Origin: Isoetes taiwanensis
Taxonomy: Eukaryota > Streptophyta > Lycopodiopsida > Isoetales > Isoetaceae
Reading direction: 5' to 3'
Length of the DNA stretch: 64,000 bases
Assembly (NCBI GenBank): GCA_021234155.1
Contig: JAJEKV010000002.1
Location: 44,447,203 to 44,511,202, forward strand
Shown: piece after piece, positions 10,880-22,074 of the stretch
How positions within the stretch are numbered: position 1 is the first letter of the stretch
Layout: every line of letters begins with the position of its first letter
Notes under the pieces: generated by a model
What the model was told of the DNA's origin: nothing
Database searches by the model: none
Seen by the model: the letters and a program-made list of their open reading frames with translations, nothing else
Program-made: the position numbers and the translations under genes

Positions 10880-12990
10880 TGCAAACAAGGCGAGGGCACC
10901 TCGTGGCCCCTTTCTTGTGAAGGAGAGTCTCCGAAGGTATATATGCTGGTGCATTTTTCTCTTGCGATATGCGTCATCCGCACATCCCCGCCAAGATTTC
11001 ACCTTTTTGAGACCGGATTTTTATCCGTGCTTTTCTTTGTGTTTATGCTCGGAAATTCATAATTAATGCATGGGGCAGGGGAAAAATCCTGGTTTTCAGC
11101 CAGCTAGCTTGTCAAGTGGCCCCGAGTATAGGAAAATCCCGGTATTTCGGATGAGTTTTAGACCCTCGATTTTTATTGGGATGGCCGTTGGCCTTGGCAG
11201 GAGGTGGTTTAGACCACGTTTTTCGATTTTGGGGCATGGAGGAGGCCCGGATTGGCAAACCGACCTCGCCCGTCGTCGGGAATGGCGAAATTACCCTAGG
11301 GGACAAGTTTTCACGACGAGTTTTCCCGGGGGATCAATCACTTACCCCTCACTAGGAGGTATTCGGCATCCACCTCCATGCCAATTGACTACAAGTGTGT
11401 AGTAAAGCGACCTACTTTGGCGTTTCTTGGAGAGGGGGTGGTCTTTTGCCCTGAAACTTGGTCCCTAGGTAATGGGGATGTTCCAGGTCCATTGGGCGGA
11501 GCCGGTTCTGTTCCGGGGTGGGGGTCGGCCCGTCCCTGACCCCGGCTTGGATTAGCTGCAAGAACAAGATACTTGGGGTTCACCACGAGGCCCCGGTAGA
11601 AGATTGAAGTGACAATAGGAGCACTAGGACTGCTAGGTGGTATACATGTGACCACGGAAGAAAAGCTAGCTCCAACTGCTTTCGGTGGGACGTTACACGA
11701 GGCCGGTGGCCTCAGAAAGGGGGTTGGCTCGGGCTTCGTCTCATGCCTTTGCTTGTGCTTCTATTGTTCCGGTGCATTTTCTCTTACGTTGTTTTTGGCG
11801 TCATGTTGCATATATCCTTTTAAGAGATTTCACCTTTTTGAGACCCGGTTTTTATCGTGTTTTTGTGTTTATGCTCGAGGAAATTCATAATTAATGCATG
11901 GGCGGGGAAAAATCCTGATTTTCAGCCAGCTGGCTTGCCAAGTGGCATGGCGTACAGGAAAATCCCGGTATTTTCGAGGTGAGCTTTAGACCCTCGATTT
12001 TTGATTGGGATGGCCGCGGTTATTTTACGGCGGGGTTTAGACCACGTTTTTTGATTTTGGGGCATGGAGGAGGCCCCGGATTGGCGATCCGACCTCTCCA
12101 CATCGTCTGGAACGCCGAAATTACCCTAGAGGACAAGTTCCACTACCGGTTTTCCAGGGGATCAATCACTTACCCCCACAGGAGGTATTCAAACATCCAC
12201 CTCCATGCCAATTGACTACAAGTGTGTAGTAAAGCGACCTACTTTGGCGTTTCTTGGAGAGGGGTGGTCTTCTGCCCCGCGAAACTTGGTCTCCTAGGTA
12301 ATGGGAATGTTAGGGTCCATTGGCAAGTCCAGTTCTCGATTCGGAGTGGGGGTCCGGCCAGTCCCTCCCCGACTTGGATTGCCCCTCGAGAACAAGATAC
12401 TTGGGGGTCACCACGAGGCCCCCTGGTAGAAGGTCGAAGTGAGAATAGCAGCACTAGGACTGCTAGGTGCTATACATGTGACCACGCGGAGAAGCAAAGC
12501 TAGCTCCAGCGCCCGATGGGGCGACCGAGCCGGTGGCCTCGGGAAGGGTTAAGGGGTTGGCTCGGCTCGCCTCATGCCTGCAGCTTGTGCTTCTATTGCC
12601 GGTGCATTTTTCTCTTGCGTGTCGGCGTCATGCCGCACATCCCCGCCAAGATTTCACCTTTTTGAGACCCGGATTTTTATATCGCGTGCTTTTCTTTGTG
12701 TTTATGATCAGGAAATTCATGATTAATGCATGGGGCAAGAAAAAAATCATGGTTTTCAGCCAGCTGGGCTTGCCAAGTGGCCCCGAGCATACAGGAAAAT
12801 CCCGGTATTTCGGGTGAGCTTTAGACCCTCGATTTTTGATTGGGATGGCCACCGCTGTCCGGCGAGGTTTAGACCACGCGTTTTTTGATTTTGGGGCATG
12901 GAGGAGGCCCCGGACACGATCCGACCTCTCCATGTCATCTGCGGGCTGCCCGAAATTACCCTAGGGGACAAATTCCACGACCCTCTTGAT
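10880..12990. repeat. tandem repeat, about 830-bp unit, three copies
   Basis: Landmarks recur at about 11055, 11885 and 12715 (AAATTCATAATTAATGCATGG, then TTTCAGCCAGCT, then GACCCTCGATTTTT). Another set recurs at 11390 and 12220 (CAAGTGTGTAGTAAAGCGAC). The third copy is shortened. No convincing gene is present. Confidence 0.8.
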
Positions 12991-13004
12991 CGAGGGGAGC
13001 ATCC

Positions 13005-13815
13005 CAGTATGTAAATCCTACCAAACCCTAGGGTTTGGTAGGGTTTACATCTCGAAGGCCAAGATGGAGACTAACACATCCGAAACTTTGCATGGAGTTC
13101 TGCGGTATGCTCGGGGACCATGCCCGGAGATGGGGTCAAATCCCCAAGCAAAGATGCTTTTCTGCACTCCCCTTCACGGAAAGGGGCTTGTGAAGGAGTC
13201 TCAAAGGTATGTCGCACCGGGAAATTTGGCTCTGCCTCCCAAAGTGCCATGAGGGTAATCCAAAGACGTATTCCACGCCGATGATCGGGCCCCTCGGGTC
13301 ATCAGACATCGGAATGTAAACCCTATCAAACCCTAGGGTTTGCTGGGGTTTACATCTCGAAGCGTCAAGACGGAGACTCACACATCCCAAACTTTGCATG
13401 GAGTTCTCTCGCGTATATGCTCGGGGACCATGCCCGGAGATGGGGTCGAATCCCCCTGCGCAGATGCTTTTCCGCACTCCCCTTCATTGGAAAGGGGCTT
13501 GTGAAGGGAGTCTCCAAAAGGTATGTCGCAGACCGAAATTTGGCTCGCCTCCCGCTTGCCATGGGGTAATCCAAAGGGTATTCCACGTCGAGATCCTCGG
13601 GCCCCCGGGTCATCGAGAGCATCCCAGATGTAAACCCTATCAAACCCTAGGGTTTGCTAGGGTTTACATCTCGAGCGTCAAGACGGAGACTCACACATTC
13701 GAAACTTTGCATGGAGTTCTCTGTGTATGCTCTGGGGACCATGCCCGGGAGATGGGGGTTGAATCCCCCCAGCAACGCATTCTTTTCGCACTCCCCTTCA
13801 CTGGAAAGGGGCGCC
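13005..13815. repeat. tandem repeat, about 305-bp unit, three copies, each with a telomere-like palindrome
   Basis: Each copy starts with a palindrome of about 38 bp, whose left half GTAAACCCTAtCAAACCCTA is mirrored at once (about 13010-13050, 13315-13352 and 13629-13667). Then follow ACTTTGCATGGAGTTCT, a GGGGACCATGCCCGGAGATGGGG block and CACTCCCCTTCA. A degenerate palindrome recurs at 14130-14170. Confidence 0.85.
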
Positions 13816-14660
13816 AAAATAGCTCATGTCCAACACGTTCCTAGTGAATTGGCCTTAGCGGAGGGTGCAGAATACTGCCATGTAGAGGGTTCGTGTCTGT
13901 TTTGCTGCAAAAAATGACCGTGTAACTTGGTCTCTAGGGTAATTTCGCTGTTTCGGACAACATGGCGAAGTCAAATCTCCATTCCGGAGCCTTTGTACTG
14001 CCCGAATGACAAAACACTTGGGTTTCTACACGGTCCAAACCCCATTCCGTCAGTTCCTATTGCTTCGTGTTTTCAAATGCAGCTTCTCGACCATGTCCCA
14101 AGTGCAACCGACTAAAACTCGACCCCCATAATGTAAACCCTTCAATAACCTAGCAACACACAGGGTTTACGTTTCGAAGGGCATATTCTAGTCAGATTTG
14201 ACCAGGATCTTGCACAATGTCATCAAGTAGAGGGAGGGTGTTGATGCCAGAAGATGGAGCCTTAAAACCTTCCGGAAGCATTTTGCCCCAAAGGTCCTCT
14301 CCCGAAGAACCCTGACCACGGACGGGCGACTCTCCCACTCCGGAACTATGAACTGACTCTGCCAATGGACTCAAAACGTCGACATTACCCTGGGGACCAA
14401 GTTTCGTGGGCAGAAGACCGCCCCTTCTCTAAGAAGCGCCAAAGTAGCTCATGTCCAACATGTTCATAGTCAATTGGCCTAAGAGGTGGCTGCACTCCCA
14501 TGTAGAGGGTTCGTGTTTCTTTTGTTGCCAAAAATGACCGTGTAACTTGGTCCCTAGGGTAATTTTACCATTCCGGATGGCGTGGCGAAGTCAAATCTCC
14601 ATTCCGGAGCCTTTGTACTGCCCGGACGACAAAACACTTGGGTGTCTACACGATTCGACC
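13816..14660. repeat. diverged direct duplication, about 215-bp blocks
   Basis: The block at about 13815-14040 recurs at about 14430-14650 (AGCTCATGTCCAACA, CCATGTAGAGGGTTCGTG, CTCCATTCCGGAGCCTTTGT). Between them lies sequence without recognisable features. Confidence 0.7.
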
Positions 14661-15034
14661 CCATAGGGGGCCTTCAGCGGTTTGATAAGTTCTCCTGGAC
14701 CGATCTTGGATTTTTTTGAACGTGCTCAAAGCAGGTTACTTGAACGGCGGATTCAATGGTCGAATAGGGAAACCGAGCTCCAGGCGTTTGGGGGAGGGGG
14801 GCATTGTCGTTTACCCTCCTGTAGGAGCGCTGGTAGGAAAGGCTGTCTCGACAATGTTTCTGAGGTCCGTCTCTTGGGGTCTGGCCTCTCCCCTCTGGTG
14901 AGGAAGCCGCACAAAGTCCTGGCCTAGTTCGATTTGGGGAAGGGTGTCAGCGCTTTAAGTTCTTCAAGATCCCTCTATTCTATCCCTTGCCAAACTCCTC
15001 TACCAAAAATTCGAAAGGTTATCATATTTCTTGC

Positions 15035-15540
15035 ATAAAGTCCTAGTCATCATGTCCACGTCACTACCATCTAGCCATGTCACCCAAAATTTGCCAACAT
15101 CACCCAATGAAAAGACCAAAGATGGACATCTTTTCATTTTTGGCCTAGTCAAAACTCGACCTTGCTTACTTGGCATGCCATGTCACCACTTGGAGTGCCT
15201 AGGTGGCATGCTTGAGCCTAGGTGGCATGCCTGAGCCACCTTGGCATGTTGGAGCCTAGGTGGCATGTTGGAGCCCGCGTGGCATATTGGAGTCACCATA
15301 GCATGTTGGAGCCTAGGTGGCATGTTAGAGCCTAGATGGCATGTTTGAGCCACCTTGGCATGTTGGAGCCTAGGTGGCATGTTGGAGCCTGCGTGGCATG
15401 TTTGAGCCACCTTGGCATGTTGGTGCCTAGGTGGCATGTTTGAGCCACCTTGGCATGTTGGAGACTAGGTGGCATGTTGGAGCCGGCATAGCATGTTGGA
15501 GTCACCATAGCATGTTTGAGCCTAGGTGGCCACCCCAAAT
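15035..15540 (-). repeat. right inverted arm: unique segment and minisatellite
   Basis: Bases 15035-15189 are the inverted copy of 10736-10870. Bases 15190-15540 hold about 18 inverted minisatellite units (GAGCCTAGGTGGCATGTTGG). Confidence 0.88.
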
Positions 15541-15545
15541 TGTTG

Positions 15546-17400
15546 CGCATGCAACATTATTATACTAGACACTCATTACAAGTACTTGGTCTAGAAGAAT
15601 ATGGCGTGAACTTAAACTTATGATTCTGGTTTGGCTGCTCTTTACAAATATTTTGGAGTATCTATGGAAATAACATGATATTCTCCATTCAAGTTTTAAG
15701 ATATGGTGAGATGGCAATATAAAATATGGTTCATATCATATTTTAACTAATGAGCATGTGTGACATAGAAAAACTAGAAGCTCATCATTTGTCGACAATA
15801 CTTGAAGCGTAAAAGAACATCCTACATAGGATAAGCGGATCTGAGCACATTTGGATATTGAAATCTAGAAAAGGACAAGTTATGATCTAGGTTGAAACGT
15901 TGATGGTTGGATTAACCTAGGTTCCTAATATTTCAAGGCAAAAGACTTCTTAGGGAAAACCTTTTAATGGTCTAAATATATAAGGTTTATCCCTGAAGTT
16001 TTTCGATCCAATGAAGGAAACAGGTTGGAGCCATTTTTGATTCAATCATGCCGACCAAATGAGACCTGAGCACATATGTACAAAGGATGTTCGGTGGTTG
16101 CTAGACCGCCAGATTCCGGCCTATAAAATAAGATAAAATCATGTAAATATATAATGAGTGAATAGCATTCATGCATAGGAGGTAGATTCAGTGATAAGTA
16201 TCACAGCTATAATGTTTACATCATTCCCAAATGAATAGTGTATTGCTATAGTGATTTGCGAAATAAATTCAATGGTCAAGTTAATATAGATAGAAATATC
16301 TACTTGATGTCTATTGCTGTGTATGGCATCATTTATAAACTAGGATGATTGAAATTAATGTAAATGCAACGATTGAAATGAGTTTAAATGATTAAGTTTG
16401 AGGTAAAATCGAAAAGGAAATTACTTCTGGCGCATCCCTATTAGGGACTTCTGAACCCTTGGCTTTGCTTTGTGGCAAGTAGAGACGAAATTTGTTTGGC
16501 CTTATTTAACCCAATTTCATCCTTTGTGGAAAAGGCACCTTTCCTTTCTTCAGAAATTGCCCAAGTCCGACCTTGGATTTGTCTTCTAGTGAGCTTGTCA
16601 TGTAGCACTTGATCTTTGTATGGTACCACAATTTCAGTTTATCCTGTAGCTCAAAGCAATCAACCAAGAAACATCACGCTCAGCCACCGTAATGGGAATG
16701 GCATGCACCCTACAGATTGAAGCCAATTCCTGTGACATAGCAAATCCAGTTTTTTAAAATGAGGATACCCTCCCCATTATAAGGTCATGAACATTTTTTC
16801 TTGACCTTAGTGGAAAAAAAAATTATAAGGTCATGAACATCTTTTTCTTCACCTTAGTGGGGAAAAAAAATTGAACTGTTATTTTGGCACTCGCATTGGC
16901 TATGGTGGCTCGGCCCTGCTATGGAACTGATAGTCCTATTCAAATAGGCCAGACTTTTCCCTATAATTATCCTATACCAGATCAAGAAGGAACGTTATTT
17001 TGGCATGGCGCATATTTCATGGCTTAAGTGTACTATCCGTGGCGCCATTATAATAGATCCTCCGGCACATCACATGATGCCGTCAACCTGACACTAACAT
17101 TTTTTTTCTGGCCAGGGTCACATGTTCCTGTCATATAAGGAATTCCACATTGCAAAAGAAGAGTGAATGCAAGAATATGCGCGGCGCCTGCGATCCGGCA
17201 GAGAGATTGCTCCCAAGTGCCAAAAAATCAAGCACTGCCATCGCTAAAATCCCTATTGACGGAAATGCTTCTAGCCGATGCAGGAGCCCGTGGAATGGAT
17301 TGCTATCGACAAGGCTCCTTCCCTGCCAAAATTTGGCAGTGACCCCTTCCCTTTCTATCATAAGGATGAGAATTAAAATACGTTGGAAAAAAATGCCCCA
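15546..17400. other. A/T-rich stretch without recognisable genes
   Basis: This lies inside the 11.4 kb transposon. A short direct duplication (TTATAAGGTCATGAACAT, about 16780 and 16825) is visible. Short open frames near 16441-16629 (minus) and 17131-17361 (minus) have no motif I recognise. Confidence 0.5.
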
Positions 17401-17404
17401 TTAA

Positions 17405-17803
17405 ATGGTTGAAAACAATGGTCCAGATTTGGTTGAGATGGACGGTCGAGATGGTGATCTTGGTAGTGTGTTCCTATTGGTTTACTACTTTCCCGCCTAC
17501 CTTATGCTTTGCCGATTACGTCCTTCGCCTGCTCTGTGCCCTGCCGATTACCCTAAACCTTTGCCTAATCTGTGTGTCGATGGCTTTCTTCTTGGTGATG
17601 GCGATGGTAGACGCTCAGCTGGCGATGGCGCTCATTCTTCAAAAATCAAAGCTAGAAGCTGGAGGCCTAAAGATCCAATGTTGCCGTCAATCTGTTCTGA
17701 TGCAGCCACTCCAGAAACCAGGATTAAGATCGAAATGGAAGCTTCAAGCTTCCAAGGCGTGAGATGTTTCACCCCTTTCTTGTTATTTTTATCTTTGATT
17801 TAA
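17405..17803 (+). CDS. hypothetical ORF just upstream of the STAY-GREEN fragment
   Basis: This 132-residue open frame has no recognisable domain. It sits directly before the captured STAY-GREEN exons and is followed by a T-rich stretch (17770-17850) like an intron. It could be flanking sequence carried with the capture. A second overlapping frame (17409-17762) is equally open, so coding status is unsupported. Confidence 0.15.
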   Translation: MVENNGPDLVEMDGRDGDLGSVFLLVYYFPAYLMLCRLRPSPALCPADYPKPLPNLCVDGFLLGDGDGRRSAGDGAHSSKIKARSWRPKDPMLPSICSDAATPETRIKIEMEASSFQGVRCFTPFLLFLSLI

Positions 17804-17929
17804 GCTGATTTAACCTCAAACCTGACACTTTTGCTCCCTCTTTTTTTAGCATGCAAAGGAGCCGAGCTGTTCTTGGAGTTTTGCAAGGGATTTCTGCTAG
17901 TATTGGAGCTTAAATTATTTTATTTGCAG

Positions 17930-18385
17930 ATCATGGGCTGGTATAGCAGGTTACAGAGATGTTCTTGCAGAAAAGAAAAAAGCAAAGGGCCAGATGTCTC
18001 TACATGTCCACTGTCATATTAGTGGGGGCCATTGGCTTCTAGACGCCATAGCCAAGTTCAGATTCTACATCTTCAGAAAGGAGCTACCAGTGGTAGGATC
18101 ACTAAAACTAGACTGTGATTTGTTGACTACAAATTGAATCCTAAATTAAACCACGTTGCAGGTTTTAGAAGCTTTCGGACATGACGATCAAGCTCTGCTT
18201 CAGAGACACCCTGGTAATCATCTGAAACCTCCTCAATTGCAAAGGAAATCCAGATTTAATATTTCTAAATAGACAGTGTTTTGATTGGCAGAGCTAGACA
18301 AGGCTTTGGTATGGGTATATTTCCACTCTAATTTGAAGGAGATAACAGAGTGGAACGCTGGGGACCTCTTTCTGATGCAGTTAGA
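17930..18385 (+). pseudogene. SGR: STAY-GREEN (Mg-dechelatase) fragment, three exons, captured
   Basis: Three exons keep correct GT-AG borders and phase: 17930-18092, 18162-18213 and 18292-18385. They encode conserved central parts of STAY-GREEN/NYE1, including GWYSRLQRD, the SLHVHCHISGGHWLLD motif, FRFYIFRKELPV, and ELDKALVWVYFHSN. STAY-GREEN removes magnesium from chlorophyll a in the chloroplast at the start of chlorophyll breakdown. The N-terminal exons (transit peptide and start of the domain) and the normal C-terminus are not recognisable; a possible further exon near 18479-18560 does not match the family. There are small indels just after the first conserved block. With introns intact and the locus inside a DNA transposon, this looks like capture of genomic DNA, not a retrocopy. 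It cannot make a full enzyme as read. Confidence 0.8.
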
Positions 18386-18399
18386 GTAAGTATTTGAAT

Positions 18400-19185
18400 C
18401 CGATGCAGTTAGGAAGATCTAAGCTGCAAATTAATGAAGGGATTAAGGACTAAATAAGTATTTATTTGTTGGAGCAGGGTGTTTATGATGAATTTGCAAA
18501 ACAAGCGATTCAGGAAACGTTATCAGAAATAGAGGCCATGTGGTGGAAGAGGTGCTTATTTCGTGCGCGAATCTTTGAGCAAACATGATCCGATTCGGTG
18601 CGGATCTTTGTTTGAAGAGGAGAACGTGGACGTGACAAAGCAGCACTCGCTTGATCTTCCACAAGTACCAACAACCTTTGTAAAGCCATGGCCCCAAATT
18701 TTTGTACATATGATTCATATTGTGAATGTAAGGTAAAGAGCCACGCGTTTGCTGTGAAATTTGTTTTACTATATAGTTTCTTACAAGATTTATTTTTGGT
18801 CGAGAATACATAGAGGAAAGTGTTGCGATTGATACTATTGGATGGTGGCGCAGATCCTATAAAATCAGACAATTTTGTACATCACTTAGATGTCTATTAA
18901 TTTAATAATAGGCAAACCATAGAATTTTAATGTTTCAAATAATGCAAAGATTGGCAACGTGTTGTCTTATGTTTTCGAGTTTTCTCCCAAAACAATAACA
19001 AGCCTCATCTTCTAGATTACCTTCTTATATAAATTAGTGACAGAATTTAGAATTTGGATTTTTATGCCTTGTGGGTTTGTTTGGGTTCGATTCCCAAAAG
19101 GCTTCCTAATTTTAAAATAAACAAAATCAATAAATAATTCATGATATATTTATGATATATTTGACTTTTAAATTTTGGTATATAC
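18400..19185. other. A/T-rich, no supported gene
   Basis: Apart from the possible extra exon near 18479-18560, nothing coding is seen. Minus-strand frames at 18443-18872 have no family resemblance. Confidence 0.5.
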
Positions 19186-19189
19186 TTTT

Positions 19190-19807
19190 TTTTTTATTGT
19201 GTGCCACGTGTTGACATTTCATTAGTTAAAATAATATTTTATAATTTAAAAAAGTATGCCACGTGTTAATATTTCATTGGTTAAAAAAGCACATTAGAAA
19301 CAACACCTCGTTTTTTCAACATGTCATAATAATGCTTTTCTATATGTCCTAATTTCACAAAAACAATAGTTAATAGCATAAAAAATAATAGCTAGCTTTA
19401 AGTAACACATGTGGTACTTTGCTAAATAACATGTAATTTTTTTTTAAAAACCATCCTATTTTGATGTTGTAGTTTTATTTTTCACGTGTAGTAATATCTA
19501 AACCTACGTGTGTTACTTAGAAGACAAACAACGTGTGGCTCCTCCAAAAACAACAGTCAAGAAAAAACCACACATTGACAAAAATTCGCTAAAAACAATA
19601 GTAAAAAAAAGACACGTTGAAAAAAAAAAAAAAAAGGCCAGAAAAACCATGGTGGGAAATTTTTGCCAAAAACCACTGTCCCTTTGTGCAAATCCGGATA
19701 AACGGGCCACGTGGACTTTTGGGGCCATTTTGGTGTTGTTTTTGGCATAAAATAACACTTCCGTACAACTAAAAAACAACTGTGGACCAAAAATTGGGGT
19801 CAGTGTG
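19190..19807. repeat. right subterminal repeats and terminal inverted repeat
   Basis: GCCACGTGTTGACATTTCAT and GCCACGTGTTAATATTTCAT are near-duplicates (19200-19290). Scattered ACGTGT/ACATGT motifs follow up to the terminal repeat at 19780-19807. This mirrors the ACATGT-rich left end. Confidence 0.65.
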
Positions 19808-19810
19808 AAA

Positions 19811-21900
19811 TGGTGAGACGCTAGGTCTAATGAACCCTAGGTTAAACAACTCCTGCAATTGCTTCTTCAACTCGGTCAGCTCTTGCGTCGTCATCCTGTA
19901 CGGAGCTTTACTCATCGGCTTCGTACCTGGTTCGAGTGCTATCTCACACTCGACTCCCGCATGGGAGGAAAGCTTTCGATCTCATCACGGGAAGAGATCG
20001 TGGAACTCCGTGATCAACTTAGCTATTTGCTTGGGCAACTTGCTGAGCCCCTTATCTTCCTTGCTTTCTTCTGACTCGGACTCTTCGATGTCAAGCTTGA
20101 AGATATATGCTACCTGCTCGCTCTTTATGCACTTGAGCAGCTGCTTACTAGACATACACTGCATGATGGGGACAACTTCTTTACCTGTGATCTCTATGAT
20201 CTTGCCGTTGGGCGCTGTGAGGGCCACTTTCCGCTTCCCACAATCAATGAGGGCTCCTCCTGATCCAAGATACTCCATTCCAATGATCAAGTCGTACTTC
20301 CCAATGCTCATCACTTCTGCCCCCATTTGAACGTTGATTCCTGGCAAGTCGATGTCGAAGTTTATCCTCTTGCCTGCCGTGTGTCTCACTGCCCCACTTG
20401 CTAACACTACGAATCTCGGCTTTGACTTTAATGGCTTGAGCTTCAACATCTCAACCATTCTTGGGGACTTTGGTTGTGGGAGCTCCCCGAGTCTATCAGG
20501 ACTATGAAAGACTTGGCCTTGGCCTTTCCTACTGTGGAGATTACCTTATACTGATTTTCTGCTTGTTCTGTATCTATGGCAGCAAAAATGTGACACTCAT
20601 TCTAAATATAGTCGCGTGCTTCTCCGCTGTCGTCGTCAGAAGGAGTGTCCCATCCACCTAACTCTGCTAATGCTGCACTCATGACGAAGGGGCAGTTCGC
20701 TGTTCTGTGGCCTGGCTGGAAGCACCTGAAGCAAAGCTGTTTCTCTATGCACTCCTGCCTCTTCTCCTTGGGCATTGCTTGCAAAAAGGACCGCACTGCT
20801 TTGGAGTAGTTTGACCCTTCCTACTTATCCTTGAAGGATACCTGTTTCTTCTCCTGCTGCTTCCCATAGTTGGCGCTATATGGAGCCTTTGTTGGACCTG
20901 GGCTAGTTGCTCTAGGGCTATAGCTTCCTGTTGCTTTGCCCCTATCCTGATAGTACTGCTGCTTCTGCCCGCTGTTCTGAGGCCCCGTTCCTTGCAAGCT
21001 TATTGCCTTGGATTCTGCTTCTGACACCGTCTTAGGGTTTATTGCTTTTACTAGCTCTTCGTTCAACCCTTCTATGTATCCTTCCACTGCGCGCCTTTCG
21101 CTCAACTTGGGCACATACAATCTGAGTCTCATGAACTCATCTGTGTACTTTTGCACGGACCTGTTGCTCTGCTGCAATCGGTGAAACTACTACATCATGT
21201 GGCACTTATGTTCCTTTGGCACGTAGTGACGCTTGAATGCCTTAGCAAACTTCTTGAACCTGCAACCGTCCCTGTTTAGGACATGGGCCTTGGCATAGCC
21301 CTTCCACCAAATGCGAGCTGCTCCCTTCAGGTTGGCTGTTGCCACCCTGCCTTTGTCCTTGTCTTTCATGCTGTAGGCGTTGCCATACTCTCTCATCTCA
21401 TCTAGCCATGCCTCTGCTTCCATCCCGGACCTGTTATCTCCCGAGAATTGCTCCAAGTTTCTTGCTTTCCATACATTGCTGATCGCTGAGTCTACCTTCT
21501 TCTGGTAGTCCGAGGTCTTTGAGTCTTTGGGCCTGCCATCCCTATGGTCCTGCACCTGCTCTGCCTCTTCCTCGGAATCAGAGTCCGAATCCGAGCTTGA
21601 GTCAGAGGATTCCGTGCTGGGGGACCTCCTTCTCTTGCTCTTCCTCTTATCTTTTCCCGCCTTTTGAGCTGGTGCTTGCGGCAACTGGGCGTTGCCATCT
21701 GGACCAACTCCTGCTTGTGCTGCCAAGAAGGCCTTTATCTGATCGAGATCTGTTCTCATCTGTGATATCTCTTCTTCAGGGGTCATGGGGCCGAATTCCT
21801 CGTATAAGTTCCTTGCTGGGTGCGGCCTGGGCGGAGTCTGTTCATCCCTATGGGCTCGCCGTTCTTGTTCAGCTGTGCCTGGACCTCTAGCTGCACACAC
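19811..21900 (-). pseudogene. gag-pro: Ty3/gypsy gag, protease and start of RT
   Basis: Gag begins near 21900 with a P- and E-rich leader, then a basic/serine stretch (KRKSKRRRSP...SSDSDSDSEEE). The capsid region follows (NLEQFSGDNRSGMEAEAWLDEM ... GAARIWWKGY ... RHYVPKEH, about 21450-21200), the classic retrotransposon gag pattern. A zinc knuckle CFRCFQPGHRTANC lies at about 20736-20695. The protease active site DSGSSHN is at about 20493-20473, and its C-terminal motif DLIIGMEYL at about 20300. The frame then runs into the RT start ([22 protein letters not shown]) and stops at the AAA duplication of the 8392-19807 transposon. RT resumes at 8391. At least three frame shifts or stops (about 21180, 20800, 20470) break the polyprotein. 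Confidence 0.88.
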
Positions 21901-22074
21901 AAGTAGATCATGGCCTTATTACAGTTAGCTTTATTTGTTCTATTGCATTATATGTGTTTGTTGGTATAGTTGTGGAACAAAATACATCAACAAAACATTT
22001 AGAGTGCAAAAGAAAATGTATTTATATACATATAATAATATCTAAATACAATGCCTCCGGGATTAAGAGTCTAA

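Larger units (their letters stand above)
9140..15540. mobile_element. foldback-like element with minisatellite inverted arms
   Basis: The left arm (9140-10735, plus about 135 bp of unique sequence to 10870) and the right arm (15190-15540, plus 15035-15189) are inverted copies. The arms consist of about 18-bp units, and the 4.2 kb between them is mostly tandem repeats. Long inverted ends made of short tandem repeats are the hallmark of foldback elements such as Drosophila FB. The arms are unequal (1.6 kb and 0.35 kb). I see no clean target duplication, so it may instead be internal structure of the enclosing transposon. Confidence 0.6.
8392..19807. mobile_element. 11.4 kb TIR DNA transposon (CACTA-like), with AAA target duplication
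   Basis: The ends are imperfect inverted repeats: CACACTCACACCGGTTTTGG on the left, CACACTGACCCCAATTTTTG read inward on the right, both running into TTGGTCC...GTTG. The flanks are AAA at 8389-8391 and 19808-19810. Removing the element and one AAA rejoins the retrotransposon's RT frame at its conserved SVSP(F)GAP site, which fixes both boundaries. A 3-bp duplication and repeat-filled subterminal regions fit the CACTA (EnSpm) superfamily, but the terminus is CACAC rather than CACTA and no transposase is present. It is therefore non-autonomous and the superfamily is uncertain. It contains minisatellites, tandem repeats and a STAY-GREEN fragment. Confidence 0.8.

Noticed and set aside
13005-13815. 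Interstitial telomere
   Set aside because: Only isolated AAACCCTA palindromes inside 305-bp repeats, not a run of telomere repeats.
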